A stretch of 64,000 bases of DNA from assembly GCF_049999945.1 (NCBI RefSeq), contig NZ_JBLYUB010000010.1, forward strand, positions 1 through 64,000, in the 5' to 3' direction. The stretch comes from Planosporangium spinosum (GTDB lineage Bacteria; Actinomycetota; Actinomycetes; Mycobacteriales; Micromonosporaceae). The notes beneath the pieces were generated by a model. That model had not been told where the DNA came from. It was given only the letters and a program-made list of their open reading frames with translations, and did no database searches. This document shows positions 7,686-16,555 of the stretch, piece by piece. A program made the translations under genes and the position numbers. Position 1 is the first letter of the stretch, and every line of letters starts with the position of its first letter.

Positions 7686-8822
7686 GGCGGGGCGCAGGTC
7701 GAGGGGCTTGCCCACCAGACTCTCCCGACGGACCGCGAGGCGGTCGGCCACGGCCTTCAACGCCTTGGCCGCCGGCGCCTCAGGGGCGGAGAGGACGATC
7801 GGGCGCCCAGCGTCGCCGGCCTCCCGTACCCGGGTGTCCAGCGGGATCTGGCCGAGCAGCGGCACCTGGGCACCGACCAGGCGGGTCAGCGACTCGGCGA
7901 CGGTCTGGCCGCCGCCGGCGCCGAAGACCTCCATCCGCTCGCCGGACGGCAGCTCCAGCCAGGACATGTTCTCCACCACGCCGACCAGGCGCTGGTGGGT
8001 CTGTAGCGAGATCGCACCGGCCCGCTCGGCGACCTCTGCCGCCGCCATCTGCGGCGTGGTGACGACGAGGATCTCCGCGCTCGGCAGCAGCTGGGCCAGC
8101 GAGATCGCCACGTCACCGGTACCCGGCGGCAGGTCGAGCAGGAGCACGTCCAGGTCGCCCCAGTACACGTCGGCGAGGAACTGCTGGAGTGCCCGGTGCA
8201 GCATCGGGCCGCGCCACACCACAGCGGCGTTGCCGGCGGTGAACATCCCGATGGAGATCACCTTCACGCCGTGCGCCTGCGGCGGCATGATCATTTCTTC
8301 GACCTGCGTCGGGCGGGACTCGGTACCGAGCATGCGGGGCACCGAGTGGCCGTAGATGTCGGCGTCCACCACACCGACGGACAGTCCCTTGGCGGCGAGG
8401 GCCGCGGCCAGGTTGACCGTGACGCTGGACTTGCCGACGCCACCCTTGCCGCTGGCGACGGCGTACACCCGGGTGCGGGAGCCGGGCTGCGCGAACGGGA
8501 TGACCGGCTCGGCCGTGCCGCCGCCGCGCAGGGTCGTCTGGAGGTTGCGGCGCTGCTCGTCGCTCATGACGCCGAAATCGATCTCGACGCTGCTCACCCC
8601 GGGGACCTGGGCCACCGCCGCCGTGATGTCGGTGCGCAGCTTGTCGCGCAGCGGGCAGCCGGCGACCGTCAGCAGGATCGCGATCTCGGCGACACCGTCG
8701 GGGCGTACCATCGCCGATTTGACCATGCCCAGGTCGGTGATCGGACGGCGGATCTCAGGGTCGTTGACGGTCGCGAGGGCGGCCTGGAGCGCGGCCTCGC
8801 TGGTGGTGGCGGGGGCAGACAT
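7677..8822 (-). CDS. mrp: Mrp/NBP35-type ATPase, iron-sulfur carrier
   Basis: A 381-residue P-loop NTPase that carries and transfers Fe-S clusters in the cytoplasm. The N-terminal MIP18/DUF59 domain (about 1-95) includes GMVKSAMVRPDGVAEI. The deviant Walker A is GKGGVGKSS (about 122-130), followed by DADIYGHSVPRML and the Walker B DLPPGTGDVAISLAQ. The CxxC of some Mrp homologues is not evident here, a common variation in this lineage. ATG 8822 is chosen over an upstream in-frame ATG because homology begins at MSAPATTSEAALQ. It is convergent with tatB. Confidence 0.9.
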   Translation of the reverse strand: MSAPATTSEAALQAALATVNDPEIRRPITDLGMVKSAMVRPDGVAEIAILLTVAGCPLRDKLRTDITAAVAQVPGVSSVEIDFGVMSDEQRRNLQTTLRGGGTAEPVIPFAQPGSRTRVYAVASGKGGVGKSSVTVNLAAALAAKGLSVGVVDADIYGHSVPRMLGTESRPTQVEEMIMPPQAHGVKVISIGMFTAGNAAVVWRGPMLHRALQQFLADVYWGDLDVLLLDLPPGTGDVAISLAQLLPSAEILVVTTPQMAAAEVAERAGAISLQTHQRLVGVVENMSWLELPSGERMEVFGAGGGQTVAESLTRLVGAQVPLLGQIPLDTRVREAGDAGRPIVLSAPEAPAAKALKAVADRLAVRRESLVGKPLDLRPAGR

Positions 8823-8934
8823 GCCGCCAATGCTACGTCCGGCCACCCGACCAGGATCGGGACCCGGTGGGTGGGGCAGGCCACAGCGGTCCCGGGAGGC
8901 CCGGGAGTGCAGGCGGTGATCATGGAACCTCGCC

Positions 8935-9060
8935 GCCGGTGTCCCCGTCGCTGCCGCAGGGCCCCCGCCGGTCTTCCCGTCGCTGGCCGCCGGGCGCCCG
9001 CCGGTCTTCCGTCGCTGGCCGCCGGGCCCCCGGCGATGCCCGGTCGCTGCCGCCGGGTTG
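8935..9060. repeat. imperfect Gly/Pro-codon-like repeat in the mrp-DUF1003 gap
   Basis: The 294-base gap between mrp and the DUF1003 gene holds two to three imperfect copies of a roughly 32-base unit containing GCCGGTCTTCC and GTCGCTGGCCGCCGGG. No gene is supported there. Confidence 0.55.
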
Positions 9061-9116
9061 GGGCTGGACGCCGGAAGGCGGCCGGTGGGAGCATCGGTGC
9101 GGATGACGCCGCGCGC

Positions 9117-9905
9117 CTAGCCCCTTGAGGCGCGCGGCGCCTGCATCTGCGCGGTCGACCCGTCGTCTGTCGGCGAGTCCTGGTCGGGCTGCCCCGGACC
9201 GGGCTGCTCCGGGCCCGCGTCCGGACCGGACGCGACCGGGTCGGCGACCGGGTCGAACGCTTCCGGGTCGGCGACCGGGTCGAACGCTTCCGGGTCGGAC
9301 GCCAGCGCGGCCATCTCCGGCCGGTCGTGTTCGAGCTCCTCGCCGTACCCGGCCTCCTCCACCGCCTGCCGCGCCACGCGCCGCATGTCCTTGCGCTGCT
9401 CCTTGCGCTCGTGCTTGTGCCGACGGTGCGCCGCCTCGTCCAGCTCCTCGACCAGCCGGGTCAGCTCCGAGCGGACGAAGTCGCGGGTGGCCACCTCGCC
9501 GAGGGCGATCCGCAGCGCCGCGATCTCCCGCGACAGGTACTCGGTGTCCGCCTTCTGCATCTGCGCCCGCCTGCGGTCCTCGTCCAGCGACAGCCGGTCC
9601 CGGTCGGCCTGGCGGTTCTGGGCGAGCAGGATCAGCGGAGCCGCGTACGACGCCTGGGTGCTGAAGAAGAGGTTGAGCAGGATGAACGGGTACGGGTCCC
9701 AGCGCAGGCCGAAGATCCCGACCAGGTTCAGGGCGACCCAGACGATCACGAAGATCGTCATGTAGACGATGAACCGGGCGGTACCCATGAACCGGGCGAA
9801 CGTCTCGGCGAAGCGCCCGAAGGCATCCTTGTCCAGGCGCGGCAGCATGATGCGGCCCGGTTCGCGCGGCTGGTCGAGCCGTCCGGCCCGGCGGGAGTCA
9901 GCCAC
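9117..9905 (-). CDS. DUF1003 membrane protein
   Basis: A 262-residue protein with two adjacent membrane helices (FIVYMTIFVIVWVALNLVGI about 44-63, and PFILLNLFFSTQASYAAPLI about 72-91). A charged helical region follows (about 100-185), then an acidic low-complexity tail containing the repeated unit DPEAFDPVA. This is the DUF1003 architecture. The GTG start at 9905 overlaps the end of the MgtE_N-CBS gene by 8 bases, so the two are translationally coupled. The co-occurrence suggests a joint role, possibly in divalent cation homeostasis. No biochemical function is established for DUF1003. Confidence 0.85.
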   Translation of the reverse strand: MADSRRAGRLDQPREPGRIMLPRLDKDAFGRFAETFARFMGTARFIVYMTIFVIVWVALNLVGIFGLRWDPYPFILLNLFFSTQASYAAPLILLAQNRQADRDRLSLDEDRRRAQMQKADTEYLSREIAALRIALGEVATRDFVRSELTRLVEELDEAAHRRHKHERKEQRKDMRRVARQAVEEAGYGEELEHDRPEMAALASDPEAFDPVADPEAFDPVADPVASGPDAGPEQPGPGQPDQDSPTDDGSTAQMQAPRASRG

Positions 9906-11229
9906 GGTTGCGATCTTCCCTGGTCGGCGCCGACGGGTGGCCGGCGCTCTGGGGCGTTCGCAGTGCCGGGCTCCCGGCGGTGAGGGGTTCGACGTGGTCG
10001 CGGTCGCGCCAGTCCGGTGGCAGCAGGTGGTCGAGGACGTCGTCGACGGTGACCGCGCCGACCAGCCGGTCGTTGCTGTCCACCACGGGCATGCAGACCA
10101 GGTTGTACGTGGCCATCCGCCGGGTTATCTCCGACAGCGGTGTCGCCGGGTCGAGCGGGTCGATGTCGTTGTCGACCACGCCGCCCAGCAGCGCCGACGG
10201 CATCTCCCGCAGCAGCCGCTGGAAGTGCACCACCCCCAGGTACCGGCCGGTCGGCGTCGCGTTCGGCGCCCGCGCGATGAACACCCCGGCGGCGACTGCC
10301 GGCGACAGCTGCGGTTCCCGGATCCGGGCCAGCGCCTCGGCCACCGTGGCGTCCGGCGTGAGGATGATCGGTTCGGAGGTCATCAGGCTGCCCGCGGTAC
10401 CCGGCGTGTAGTCCAGCAACTGGCTGACCTTGGACGCCTCGTCCGGTTCCATCAGGTCCAGCAGCGCCTCCTGGTCCGGCTTGGGTAGCTCGGCGAGCAG
10501 GTCGGCGGCGTCGTCGGGGTCCATCTCCTCGAGGACGTCGGCGGCGCGCTCGCGCCCCAGCGCCGCGATGATCTCGACCTGGTCGTGCTCGGGCAGCTCC
10601 TCCAGGACGTCGGCGAGGCGCTCGTCGTCCAGGGCCGTGGCGACCTCGACCCGCCGGGCGTCCGAGAGTTCCTGCAGGGCGTTGGCGAGGTCGGCGGGGC
10701 GCATGCTGTCGAGGACGGCGAGCAGCCCGGCGGTACCCTGCGAGTCGGCCGCGCCGACCAGGCCGCGCACCTCGTTCCACTCCAGTTGGTGCAGGTGACC
10801 GCGGCGGGTCAGCCGGCCGGTCAGCTCCCGGACCGCCACCCGCGCCAGCGACCACTCGCCGGTACGGTCGGCCTCCATGGCGAGGTCGACGACGGTGCTG
10901 GGGTGGTCGGTGTCGACGACGGTGACCCGCCGGTCCAGCAGGTCCTCGAGCACCAGCAGCTCACCGGGGCGCTTCTCGAACCGGCGCAGGTTGAGCGTGC
11001 CGGTGTTGAGCAGGACCGCGTCGGCCTCGATCGCCGTCACCCGACCGATGGGTACGAAGATGCGCCGGCGCATCGGGATCTCGGCCACCAGCCCCACGAC
11101 CCGGGGCGGCAGTTGGCCCGGACGTACCCGCACGACGGCATCCCGCACCCGCCCGACCTGGTCGCCGTTCGGGTCGAACATGGGCAGGCCGGCGAGGCGG
11201 GCGACGTACACCCTCGTCGCGGTTGTCAC
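9898..11229 (-). CDS. MgtE N-terminal and CBS domain protein without the channel
   Basis: A 443-residue cytoplasmic protein. It has a PRC-barrel-like N-terminus (about 1-130), an MgtE_N superhelix (about 150-265, with repeated EELPEHDQVEIIAALG-type helices) and a CBS pair (about 285-420, including SAVAAGVFIARAP and MPVVDSNDRLVGAVTVDD). In MgtE these domains sense cytosolic Mg2+ and gate a five-helix pore, but no membrane segment is present here. It may be a free Mg2+ or nucleotide sensor that acts with the coupled two-helix DUF1003 protein; that partnership is inference. Confidence 0.85.
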   Translation of the reverse strand: MTTATRVYVARLAGLPMFDPNGDQVGRVRDAVVRVRPGQLPPRVVGLVAEIPMRRRIFVPIGRVTAIEADAVLLNTGTLNLRRFEKRPGELLVLEDLLDRRVTVVDTDHPSTVVDLAMEADRTGEWSLARVAVRELTGRLTRRGHLHQLEWNEVRGLVGAADSQGTAGLLAVLDSMRPADLANALQELSDARRVEVATALDDERLADVLEELPEHDQVEIIAALGRERAADVLEEMDPDDAADLLAELPKPDQEALLDLMEPDEASKVSQLLDYTPGTAGSLMTSEPIILTPDATVAEALARIREPQLSPAVAAGVFIARAPNATPTGRYLGVVHFQRLLREMPSALLGGVVDNDIDPLDPATPLSEITRRMATYNLVCMPVVDSNDRLVGAVTVDDVLDHLLPPDWRDRDHVEPLTAGSPALRTPQSAGHPSAPTREDRNRG

Positions 11230-11312
11230 GTAATGCAGACTAGTCGCGTTCGATTCTCCGCACGCCGCGTCCGCGCCGCACGGAGCCCGGCGATCGTTCT
11301 AGGCTGGCGACC

Positions 11313-12185
11313 ATGACGACGCTGCGGTACGAGGTTGTCGATGTCTTCACCGACCGGCCGTTCGCCGGTAACCCGCTGGCGGTGGTGTACGGCGCGGACG
11401 AACTGGCCGGGGCCCAGATGCATGCGCTGGCCCGCGAGTTCAACCTGTCCGAGACGATCTTCGTGCTGCCGGCGGAGGCGGCCGGGGCGACCTACCGGGT
11501 GCGGATCTTCACCCCCGGCGGTGAGATCCCCTTCGCCGGGCACCCCAGCGTCGGCGTCGCGGTGACGCTCCAGCGTGCCGGACGGTTCCCGCCCGGCACG
11601 GTGATCCAGGAGTGCGGCGCGGGACTGCTGCCGATCGTGGTCGAGTCGACCGGGCGGGCGACGCTGACCGGTGGTACCCCGACCCTCGGCCCCGAACTGG
11701 ACCCGGATCCGCTGCTGGCGGCCGTCGGGCTCGGGCCGGAGGACTTCGCCGGCCCGGCGCCCCGGGTCGCCGGCTGCGGCCTGGAGTTCCCGTTCCTGTC
11801 GGTGGTGCCCGCGGCGGTGGGCAGGGCGGCGTGCGACGCCGCCGCGCTGCGCGCCGCCGGCTTCGGCGACATCGAGGTCTTCTGCTGGGATCCCGGCACG
11901 TCGACCGCCCACGCCCGGATGTTCGGGCCCGGCGTCGGCGTACCGGAGGATCCGGCGACCGGCTCCGCCGCGCTGGGCCTCGGTGTCTGGCTGGTCGGGT
12001 CCGGGCTGCTGCCCGGCGACGGCACGTCGAGTTACCGGGTGCTCCAGGGCGCGGAGATACACCGCCCCTCCACCCTGGACTGCATGGTCACCGCGGCAGG
12101 CGGGGTCGCCACCTCCGCGACGGTCAGCGGCCACGTCGTACCGGTCGCCGCGGGCGAGATCGCCGTGCCCCCGTTCATCGGCTGA
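11313..12185 (+). CDS. PhzF-family isomerase/epimerase-like protein
   Basis: A 290-residue protein with the two-fold PhzF (diaminopimelate epimerase-like) architecture. Near the N-terminus are the conserved FTDRPFAGNPLAVV, the Glu of FNLSETIFVL in the position of the PhzF catalytic Glu45, and TPGGEIPFAGHPS. The C-terminal half has FGPGVGVPEDPATGSA. Most PhzF homologues outside phenazine clusters have unknown substrates, and no phenazine genes are nearby. It is divergent from the MgtE_N-CBS gene. Confidence 0.87.
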   Translation: MTTLRYEVVDVFTDRPFAGNPLAVVYGADELAGAQMHALAREFNLSETIFVLPAEAAGATYRVRIFTPGGEIPFAGHPSVGVAVTLQRAGRFPPGTVIQECGAGLLPIVVESTGRATLTGGTPTLGPELDPDPLLAAVGLGPEDFAGPAPRVAGCGLEFPFLSVVPAAVGRAACDAAALRAAGFGDIEVFCWDPGTSTAHARMFGPGVGVPEDPATGSAALGLGVWLVGSGLLPGDGTSSYRVLQGAEIHRPSTLDCMVTAAGGVATSATVSGHVVPVAAGEIAVPPFIG

Positions 12186-12248
12186 CCGCCGGCAAGGGCT
12201 CCTGGCGGCGTCCCGTCGTCAGGACCTCACGGTGGCGGCGTCCCGTCG

Positions 12249-13181
12249 TCAGGTGCTCGTGGTGGCGTCCGCCGCTGTCGTGACCGTGGCGCCGCGACGG
12301 GCCGCGCCGAGGACGACCACGGCGACGCCGGCGACCAGTACGGCCAGTCCGGGCAGGCTGCGGGCGGCGGGCACCTGGCCCAGCCAGGCCCACGCGAGCA
12401 GCGCGGCGCCCGGCACCTCCAGCAGCAGGAGTACCGAGATGGTGGTCGCTGACACCCGGTGCAGGGCGAAGTTGAGCAGCGAGTGGCCGAGCAGTTGGGG
12501 GCCCAGGGTCAGGGCGCCGATCGCGAGCCACGCGCCCGGCTCGAAACCGTGCAGGGGCACACCGCCGGCCAGGCAGCCCGCGCCGAGCACGACCGCGCAG
12601 GCGGCGTAGCAGATCGTCGTGTACACGGTGGTGCTGGTGTTCGCCCGGGCCCGTTCGCCCAGGGTGGTGTACACCGCCCCGGCGACACCGCCGGCGACCG
12701 CGAGCAGGTCTCCGGTGACCGCCGGCCCCGACACGGTGAGGTCGGCGCCGGTCGCGAGCGCCGCGCCGAGGACGGCGACGCCGATACCGGCCCAGGTCAT
12801 GGCGGCGACCGGTACCCGGCGGGCGGCGGCGATCAGCGCCGCCCACACCGGCTGGGTGCACACCATGGCGGTCGCCGCGGCGGCCGTCGTGAGCTTGGCG
12901 CTGGACACGAAGGCCGCGAAGTGCGCGGCGAGCGCGACGCCGGCCAGGACGCACGCCCACCCGGTACGCCGGTCGAGCCCGCGCAGTTCGCCGCGACGCC
13001 GGGTGAGCGTCACCGGTGCGAGTGCGCCGACGGCGAGGGCGTTGCGCCAGAATGCGATGGCCAGCGCCGGAGCGGCCGCATACGCGATCAGGGGGGCGGA
13101 CGACGAGACGGCCAGCACCGCGATGACGAGAGCGGCCGTGGTGGGAGCGCCGAGCGTACGCATGGCAGGTGATGGTGCCAT
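12249..13181 (-). CDS. EamA/DMT-family transporter
   Basis: A 310-residue integral membrane protein with ten predicted hydrophobic segments in two five-helix EamA repeats, typical of drug/metabolite exporters. Start 13181 (ATG) is nominal; a second ATG six codons in is equally possible since neither has a strong ribosome site. The stop lies next to a 20-base direct repeat (12204-12223 and 12234-12253, period 30) shared with the tail of the PhzF gene. The substrate cannot be told. Confidence 0.85.
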   Translation of the reverse strand: MAPSPAMRTLGAPTTAALVIAVLAVSSSAPLIAYAAAPALAIAFWRNALAVGALAPVTLTRRRGELRGLDRRTGWACVLAGVALAAHFAAFVSSAKLTTAAAATAMVCTQPVWAALIAAARRVPVAAMTWAGIGVAVLGAALATGADLTVSGPAVTGDLLAVAGGVAGAVYTTLGERARANTSTTVYTTICYAACAVVLGAGCLAGGVPLHGFEPGAWLAIGALTLGPQLLGHSLLNFALHRVSATTISVLLLLEVPGAALLAWAWLGQVPAARSLPGLAVLVAGVAVVVLGAARRGATVTTAADATTST

Positions 13182-13264
13182 GCGGCGCGGAGCGACCGTG
13201 CCTGACCACGGGTGCCTGCCTGGTTACGCTCGTTGCCGTTGGTTCCCTCCGGTAAGGCCTCCGC

Positions 13265-13972
13265 ATGCACCTCGGCTCCGCCCCGCCGCGCGCGGTGGTG
13301 TTCGACTTCTTCGGCACCCTCACGACCGCCGTCCGCCGTGGCCCCCGCCACGCGGTGATCGCCCGGCGGCTCGGCTGTGACCCGGAGGCGTTCGCCGCGG
13401 AGCTGGACCGGACGTTCTACCTGCGCGCCGCCGGGCGCTACGGCGACCCGGTCGACGGGCTGCGCCGGGTCGCGTACGCCGCCGGGGGACGGCCCACCCT
13501 CGCCGAGCTCCGCGACGCCGTGGCGGCGCGCGTGGCGGCGGTGCGCGCGGACACCACGCTGCGCCCGGACGCGGTCGGCGTTCTCGCCCGGCTGCGCCGG
13601 CGCGGGGTGCCCGCCGTGCTGGTCAGCGACTGCTGGTACGAGCTGCCGGCGTTCCTGCCCCGGTTGCCGGTGGCGCCGCTGCTGGAGGGCTGCGTGTACT
13701 CGGTGCGGGTCGGCCACTGCAAGCCGCACCCCGCCACGTACCTGGAAGCGTGCCGCCAGCTCCGGCTGGACCCGGACGAGTGCCTGTACGTCGGGGACGG
13801 CGGCAGCCGCGAGCTGTCCGGTGCGCGCGACGTCGGCATGACGGCGGTCCGGCTGGCGGCTCCCGACCTGGCCGGCCATCTGGTCTTCCGGGGCGATCCG
13901 GACTGGCGCGGGCCGGCGGTCGGTTCGCTGACCGAGGTGCTGGAGCTGGTCGAGCGGGTACCGGACGGGTGA
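13265..13972 (+). CDS. HAD-family hydrolase
   Basis: A 235-residue haloacid-dehalogenase-like hydrolase. Motif I is VVFDFFGTLT with the nucleophile Asp near residue 14. The second position is Phe instead of the Asp usual in phosphatases, as in many HAD subgroups. A helical cap follows, then motif II (AVLVSDCW), a Lys in GHCKPHP and motif IV GDGGSREL. The substrate is unknown. Confidence 0.85.
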   Translation: MHLGSAPPRAVVFDFFGTLTTAVRRGPRHAVIARRLGCDPEAFAAELDRTFYLRAAGRYGDPVDGLRRVAYAAGGRPTLAELRDAVAARVAAVRADTTLRPDAVGVLARLRRRGVPAVLVSDCWYELPAFLPRLPVAPLLEGCVYSVRVGHCKPHPATYLEACRQLRLDPDECLYVGDGGSRELSGARDVGMTAVRLAAPDLAGHLVFRGDPDWRGPAVGSLTEVLELVERVPDG

Positions 13973-14032
13973 GGCCGGGCCACGGCGCCGGCCCCGGTGC
14001 GGCCGGGCCACGGCGCCGCCCGGTGCGGCGGT

Positions 14033-14080
14033 GCCGGCCGCGTGCTGGGCGCCGGCCGCGTGCTGGGCGCCGGCCGCATA
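14033..14080. repeat. 18-bp GC-rich tandem repeat
   Basis: About 2.7 copies of GCGCCGGCCGCGTGCTGG immediately precede the start of the following gene, and further CACGGCGCCGGCC-type units lie at 13980-14030. Confidence 0.7.
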
Positions 14081-14088
14081 ATGCAGGG

Positions 14089-14586
14089 ATGGAGCGCGTT
14101 CCGCTCATCGACGAGGCGATGAAGAAGGCCGCCGTGGCGTGGCTGACCGTGCCGGAGGTCGGCCCGGCCTATCCGGTGTGGTGCGTGTGGGTCGACGGCG
14201 CGCTGTACGTCGTCAGCGGCCCGGGGGAGCAGCCGGCGCCGGGCCTGGCCGAGGCTGGGCAGGTCTGCGTGACGGCGCGCGGCGACCACGGCGGGCGGAT
14301 CGTGACGTGGCCGGCGGGCGTGTCGCGCCTGACGTTCGGCACGGACGAGTGGGACGCGGTCGCGCCGCAGTTGGCGGCCAAGCGGCTCAACGCCAGCGGT
14401 ACGACCGACGAGATCGTGACGCGGTGGGCGGCCGAGTGCGTGGTGAGCCGGCTGACGCCGGTGGCCGAGCCCACCGAGGCGGGCCCCACGCTGCCTGCCG
14501 CGTCGCTGGCCGCGCCGCCTCCGCCGACCCCGGCGGCCCGGCCGGTCCGGCGCCCGTTCCGGCTGCACAAGGTCCGCAAGCGGTAG
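14089..14586 (+). CDS. hypothetical, pyridoxamine-oxidase-like fold protein
   Basis: A 165-residue protein common in this lineage, not recognised with a defined function. The first 125 residues (AWLTVPEVGPAYPVWCVWVD, then LYVVSGPGEQ and VTARGDHGGRIVTW) look like a split-barrel FMN-binding/PNPOx-like fold. A Pro/Ala-rich linker and a basic tail (RRPFRLHKVRKR) follow. The ATG at 14089 is preceded by AGGG. The gene lies downstream of a tandem repeat and is convergent with the SDR gene across a strong hairpin. Confidence 0.7.
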   Translation: MERVPLIDEAMKKAAVAWLTVPEVGPAYPVWCVWVDGALYVVSGPGEQPAPGLAEAGQVCVTARGDHGGRIVTWPAGVSRLTFGTDEWDAVAPQLAAKRLNASGTTDEIVTRWAAECVVSRLTPVAEPTEAGPTLPAASLAAPPPPTPAARPVRRPFRLHKVRKR

Positions 14587-14596
14587 GCCTCTCCGC

Positions 14597-14644
14597 GATC
14601 GTGGATACGTGGCGGTGCCGTAGGCCCGCCACGTATCCACGATC
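14597..14644. terminator. 18-bp perfect hairpin between convergent genes
   Basis: Arms 14597-14614 and 14627-14644 (GATCGTGGATACGTGGCG and its complement) have a 12-base loop. The position between two stops makes it a bidirectional terminator. Confidence 0.75.
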
Positions 14645-14650
14645 ACTGAA

Positions 14651-15466
14651 CTAGAGGCCGACGGCCTGCGCGCTCGCCTCCCACAGCCGCGCGGCGAGCC
14701 GCGGGTCGTCCGCACCGGCGACGGCCCGGCGCAGCCGCCGCTTGGCGTAGTACCCGCCGGGGGTGATCTCCTCGGCCGGCGCGGTGGCGAGCCAGACGAG
14801 CGTGTCGGCGCCGGCTTCAGGGGTGACCAGGAACGGCGCCGCCCTGTAGAAGAGGTTCAGCCACGTGCTGCCCGCGCCGAACCGGCTCCGGACGACGCCC
14901 GGGTGGTACGACGTGGACAGCACGTCCGGCCAGCGCCGCGCCGCCTCGGCGGCGAAGAGGATGTTGGCCGCCTTGCTCGCGCCGTACGCCCGCCAGGCGC
15001 TGTACCGATCGGGGCGGCCCACCAGGTCGTCGGGGTCCGGAGGGCCGCTGCGGTGCGCGTCGGACGCGGTGTTCACCACGCGGCCGCCGCGCAACCGGTC
15101 CCGCAGCAGGTTGGTGAGCAGGAACGGCGCCAGGTGGTTAGCCTGGATCGTGGCCTCGAAGCCGTCGGGTGTGGTCGCGTACGAGTGGACCAGACCGCCC
15201 GCGTTGTTGGCCAGCACGTCGATCGTGGGATAGCGGTCGGCGAGGTGCGATGCGAGTGTCCGGACGTCGTCGAGCCGGTTGAAGTCGGCCTGGACACTGT
15301 CGGGTGCCCGGCCGCCGGCCGCGCGTACCCGGTCCACCGCCTCCGCGAGCCGGCCCGGGTCCCGCCCGACCACGACGACCCGCGCGCCACCGCGTGCGAA
15401 CGCCTCCGCGGCGGCGAGGCCGACGCCGGAACTCGCACCGGTCACCACGACCGTGAGATCTTCCAC
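14651..15466 (-). CDS. short-chain dehydrogenase/reductase
   Basis: A 271-residue SDR with the cofactor motif VVVTGASSGVGLA at the N-terminus, the structural NNAGG and the active-site YGASKAANILF. The Arg after the glycine motif (GRDPGRLAE) suggests NADP(H). It resembles retinol-dehydrogenase/oxidoreductase SDRs. GTG 15466 is preferred over GTG 15487 because GGGGAG sits 9 bases before it. It is divergent from the CoA-ester lyase gene. The substrate is unknown. Confidence 0.85.
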   Translation of the reverse strand: MEDLTVVVTGASSGVGLAAAEAFARGGARVVVVGRDPGRLAEAVDRVRAAGGRAPDSVQADFNRLDDVRTLASHLADRYPTIDVLANNAGGLVHSYATTPDGFEATIQANHLAPFLLTNLLRDRLRGGRVVNTASDAHRSGPPDPDDLVGRPDRYSAWRAYGASKAANILFAAEAARRWPDVLSTSYHPGVVRSRFGAGSTWLNLFYRAAPFLVTPEAGADTLVWLATAPAEEITPGGYYAKRRLRRAVAGADDPRLAARLWEASAQAVGL

Positions 15467-15542
15467 AGCTCTGTTCTCCCCGATCACACGGCACGATTAC
15501 GGTTGAGTAACCAACTTACCGATCCTTAAGGAGCCGTTCGAT

Positions 15543-16502
15543 ATGGGCGCTCTCGGACGACCCCGCCGGTCGTGCCTCGCCGTTCCGGGTTCGAGCGTAA
15601 AGATGCTCGGCAAGGCGCAGGGCCTCCCGGCCGATCAGGTCTTCCTCGACCTCGAGGATGCCGTGGCTCCGCTGGCCAAGCCGGATGCCCGCAAGAACAT
15701 CGTGGCCGCCCTCAACGAGGGCGACTGGAACGGCAAGGTACGGGTGGTGCGCGTCAACGATCTCACCACACCGTGGACGTACCGCGATGTGATCGAGGTC
15801 GTGGAGGGCGCCGGCGCCAACCTCGACGCGATCATGCTGCCGAAGGTGCAGACGGCCGCGCAGGTGCAGTGGCTGGACCTCACGCTCACCCAGATCGAGA
15901 AGACGATGGGGCTGCCGGTCGGCGGCATCGGTATCGAGGCGCAGATCGAGAACGCCGCCGGTCTGGTCAACGTCGACGCGATCGCCGCGGCGTCGCCCCG
16001 CGTCGAGACCATCATCTTCGGCCCCGCCGACTTCATGGCGTCCATCAACATGAAGTCCCTGGTGGTCGGCCAGCTCATCCCGGGGTACCCGGCCGATCCG
16101 TACCACTACATCCTCATGCGCATCCTGATGGCCGCCCGGATGCACGACCTGCAGGCCATCGACGGGCCGTTCCTGCAGATCCGCGACATCGAGGCGTTCA
16201 CCGAGGTTGCCAAGCGCAGCGCGGCGCTCGGCTTCGACGGCAAGTGGGTGCTGCACCCGGGCCAGATCGACGCCGCCAACGAGGTGTACTCGCCGTCCCA
16301 GGCCGACTACGACCACGCCGAGCTGATCCTGGACGCGTACGAGTACTACACCTCCGAGGCCGGCGGCAAGCTCGGCGCCGTGATGCTCGGTGACGAGATG
16401 ATCGACGAGGCCTCGCGCAAGATGGCGCTCGTGGTGGCCGGCAAGGGACGGGCCGCGGGCATGTCGCGGACCAGCATGTTCACCCCGCCCGACAAGAGCT
16501 GA
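15543..16502 (+). CDS. HpcH/HpaI-type CoA-ester lyase (malyl-/beta-methylmalyl-CoA lyase candidate)
   Basis: A 319-residue CitE/Mcl-like lyase that cleaves or condenses 3-hydroxyacyl-CoA esters with Mg2+. The motifs are visible: LAVPGSSVKMLGKA, then VFLDLEDAV near 32-40, LPKVQTAAQV, the metal-ligand segment GIEAQIENAAGL and GPADFMASI. GKWVLHPGQIDAANEVYSP lies near the C-terminus. In Streptomyces a very similar lyase sits with MaoC and acyl-CoA dehydrogenase genes in the ethylmalonyl-CoA pathway. Both kinds of gene occur further along this window. AAGGAG precedes ATG 15543. The pathway assignment is inference. Confidence 0.85.
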   Translation: MGALGRPRRSCLAVPGSSVKMLGKAQGLPADQVFLDLEDAVAPLAKPDARKNIVAALNEGDWNGKVRVVRVNDLTTPWTYRDVIEVVEGAGANLDAIMLPKVQTAAQVQWLDLTLTQIEKTMGLPVGGIGIEAQIENAAGLVNVDAIAAASPRVETIIFGPADFMASINMKSLVVGQLIPGYPADPYHYILMRILMAARMHDLQAIDGPFLQIRDIEAFTEVAKRSAALGFDGKWVLHPGQIDAANEVYSPSQADYDHAELILDAYEYYTSEAGGKLGAVMLGDEMIDEASRKMALVVAGKGRAAGMSRTSMFTPPDKS

Positions 16503-16516
16503 CCCGCTCCGTGGGA

Positions 16517-16553
16517 GAACCGGCCGGCCGTCCCCGGACGGTCCGGCCGGTTC
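16517..16553. terminator. 11-bp hairpin with inner stem between convergent genes
   Basis: GAACCGGCCGG (16517-16527) pairs with 16543-16553. An inner CCGTCC/GGACGG stem extends it. It lies between the lyase stop and the DUF4190 stop. Confidence 0.75.
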
Positions 16554-16555
16554 GC

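Noticed and set aside
11313..12185. Phenazine biosynthesis cluster
   Set aside because: Only a PhzF-like gene is present; neighbours are unrelated housekeeping genes.
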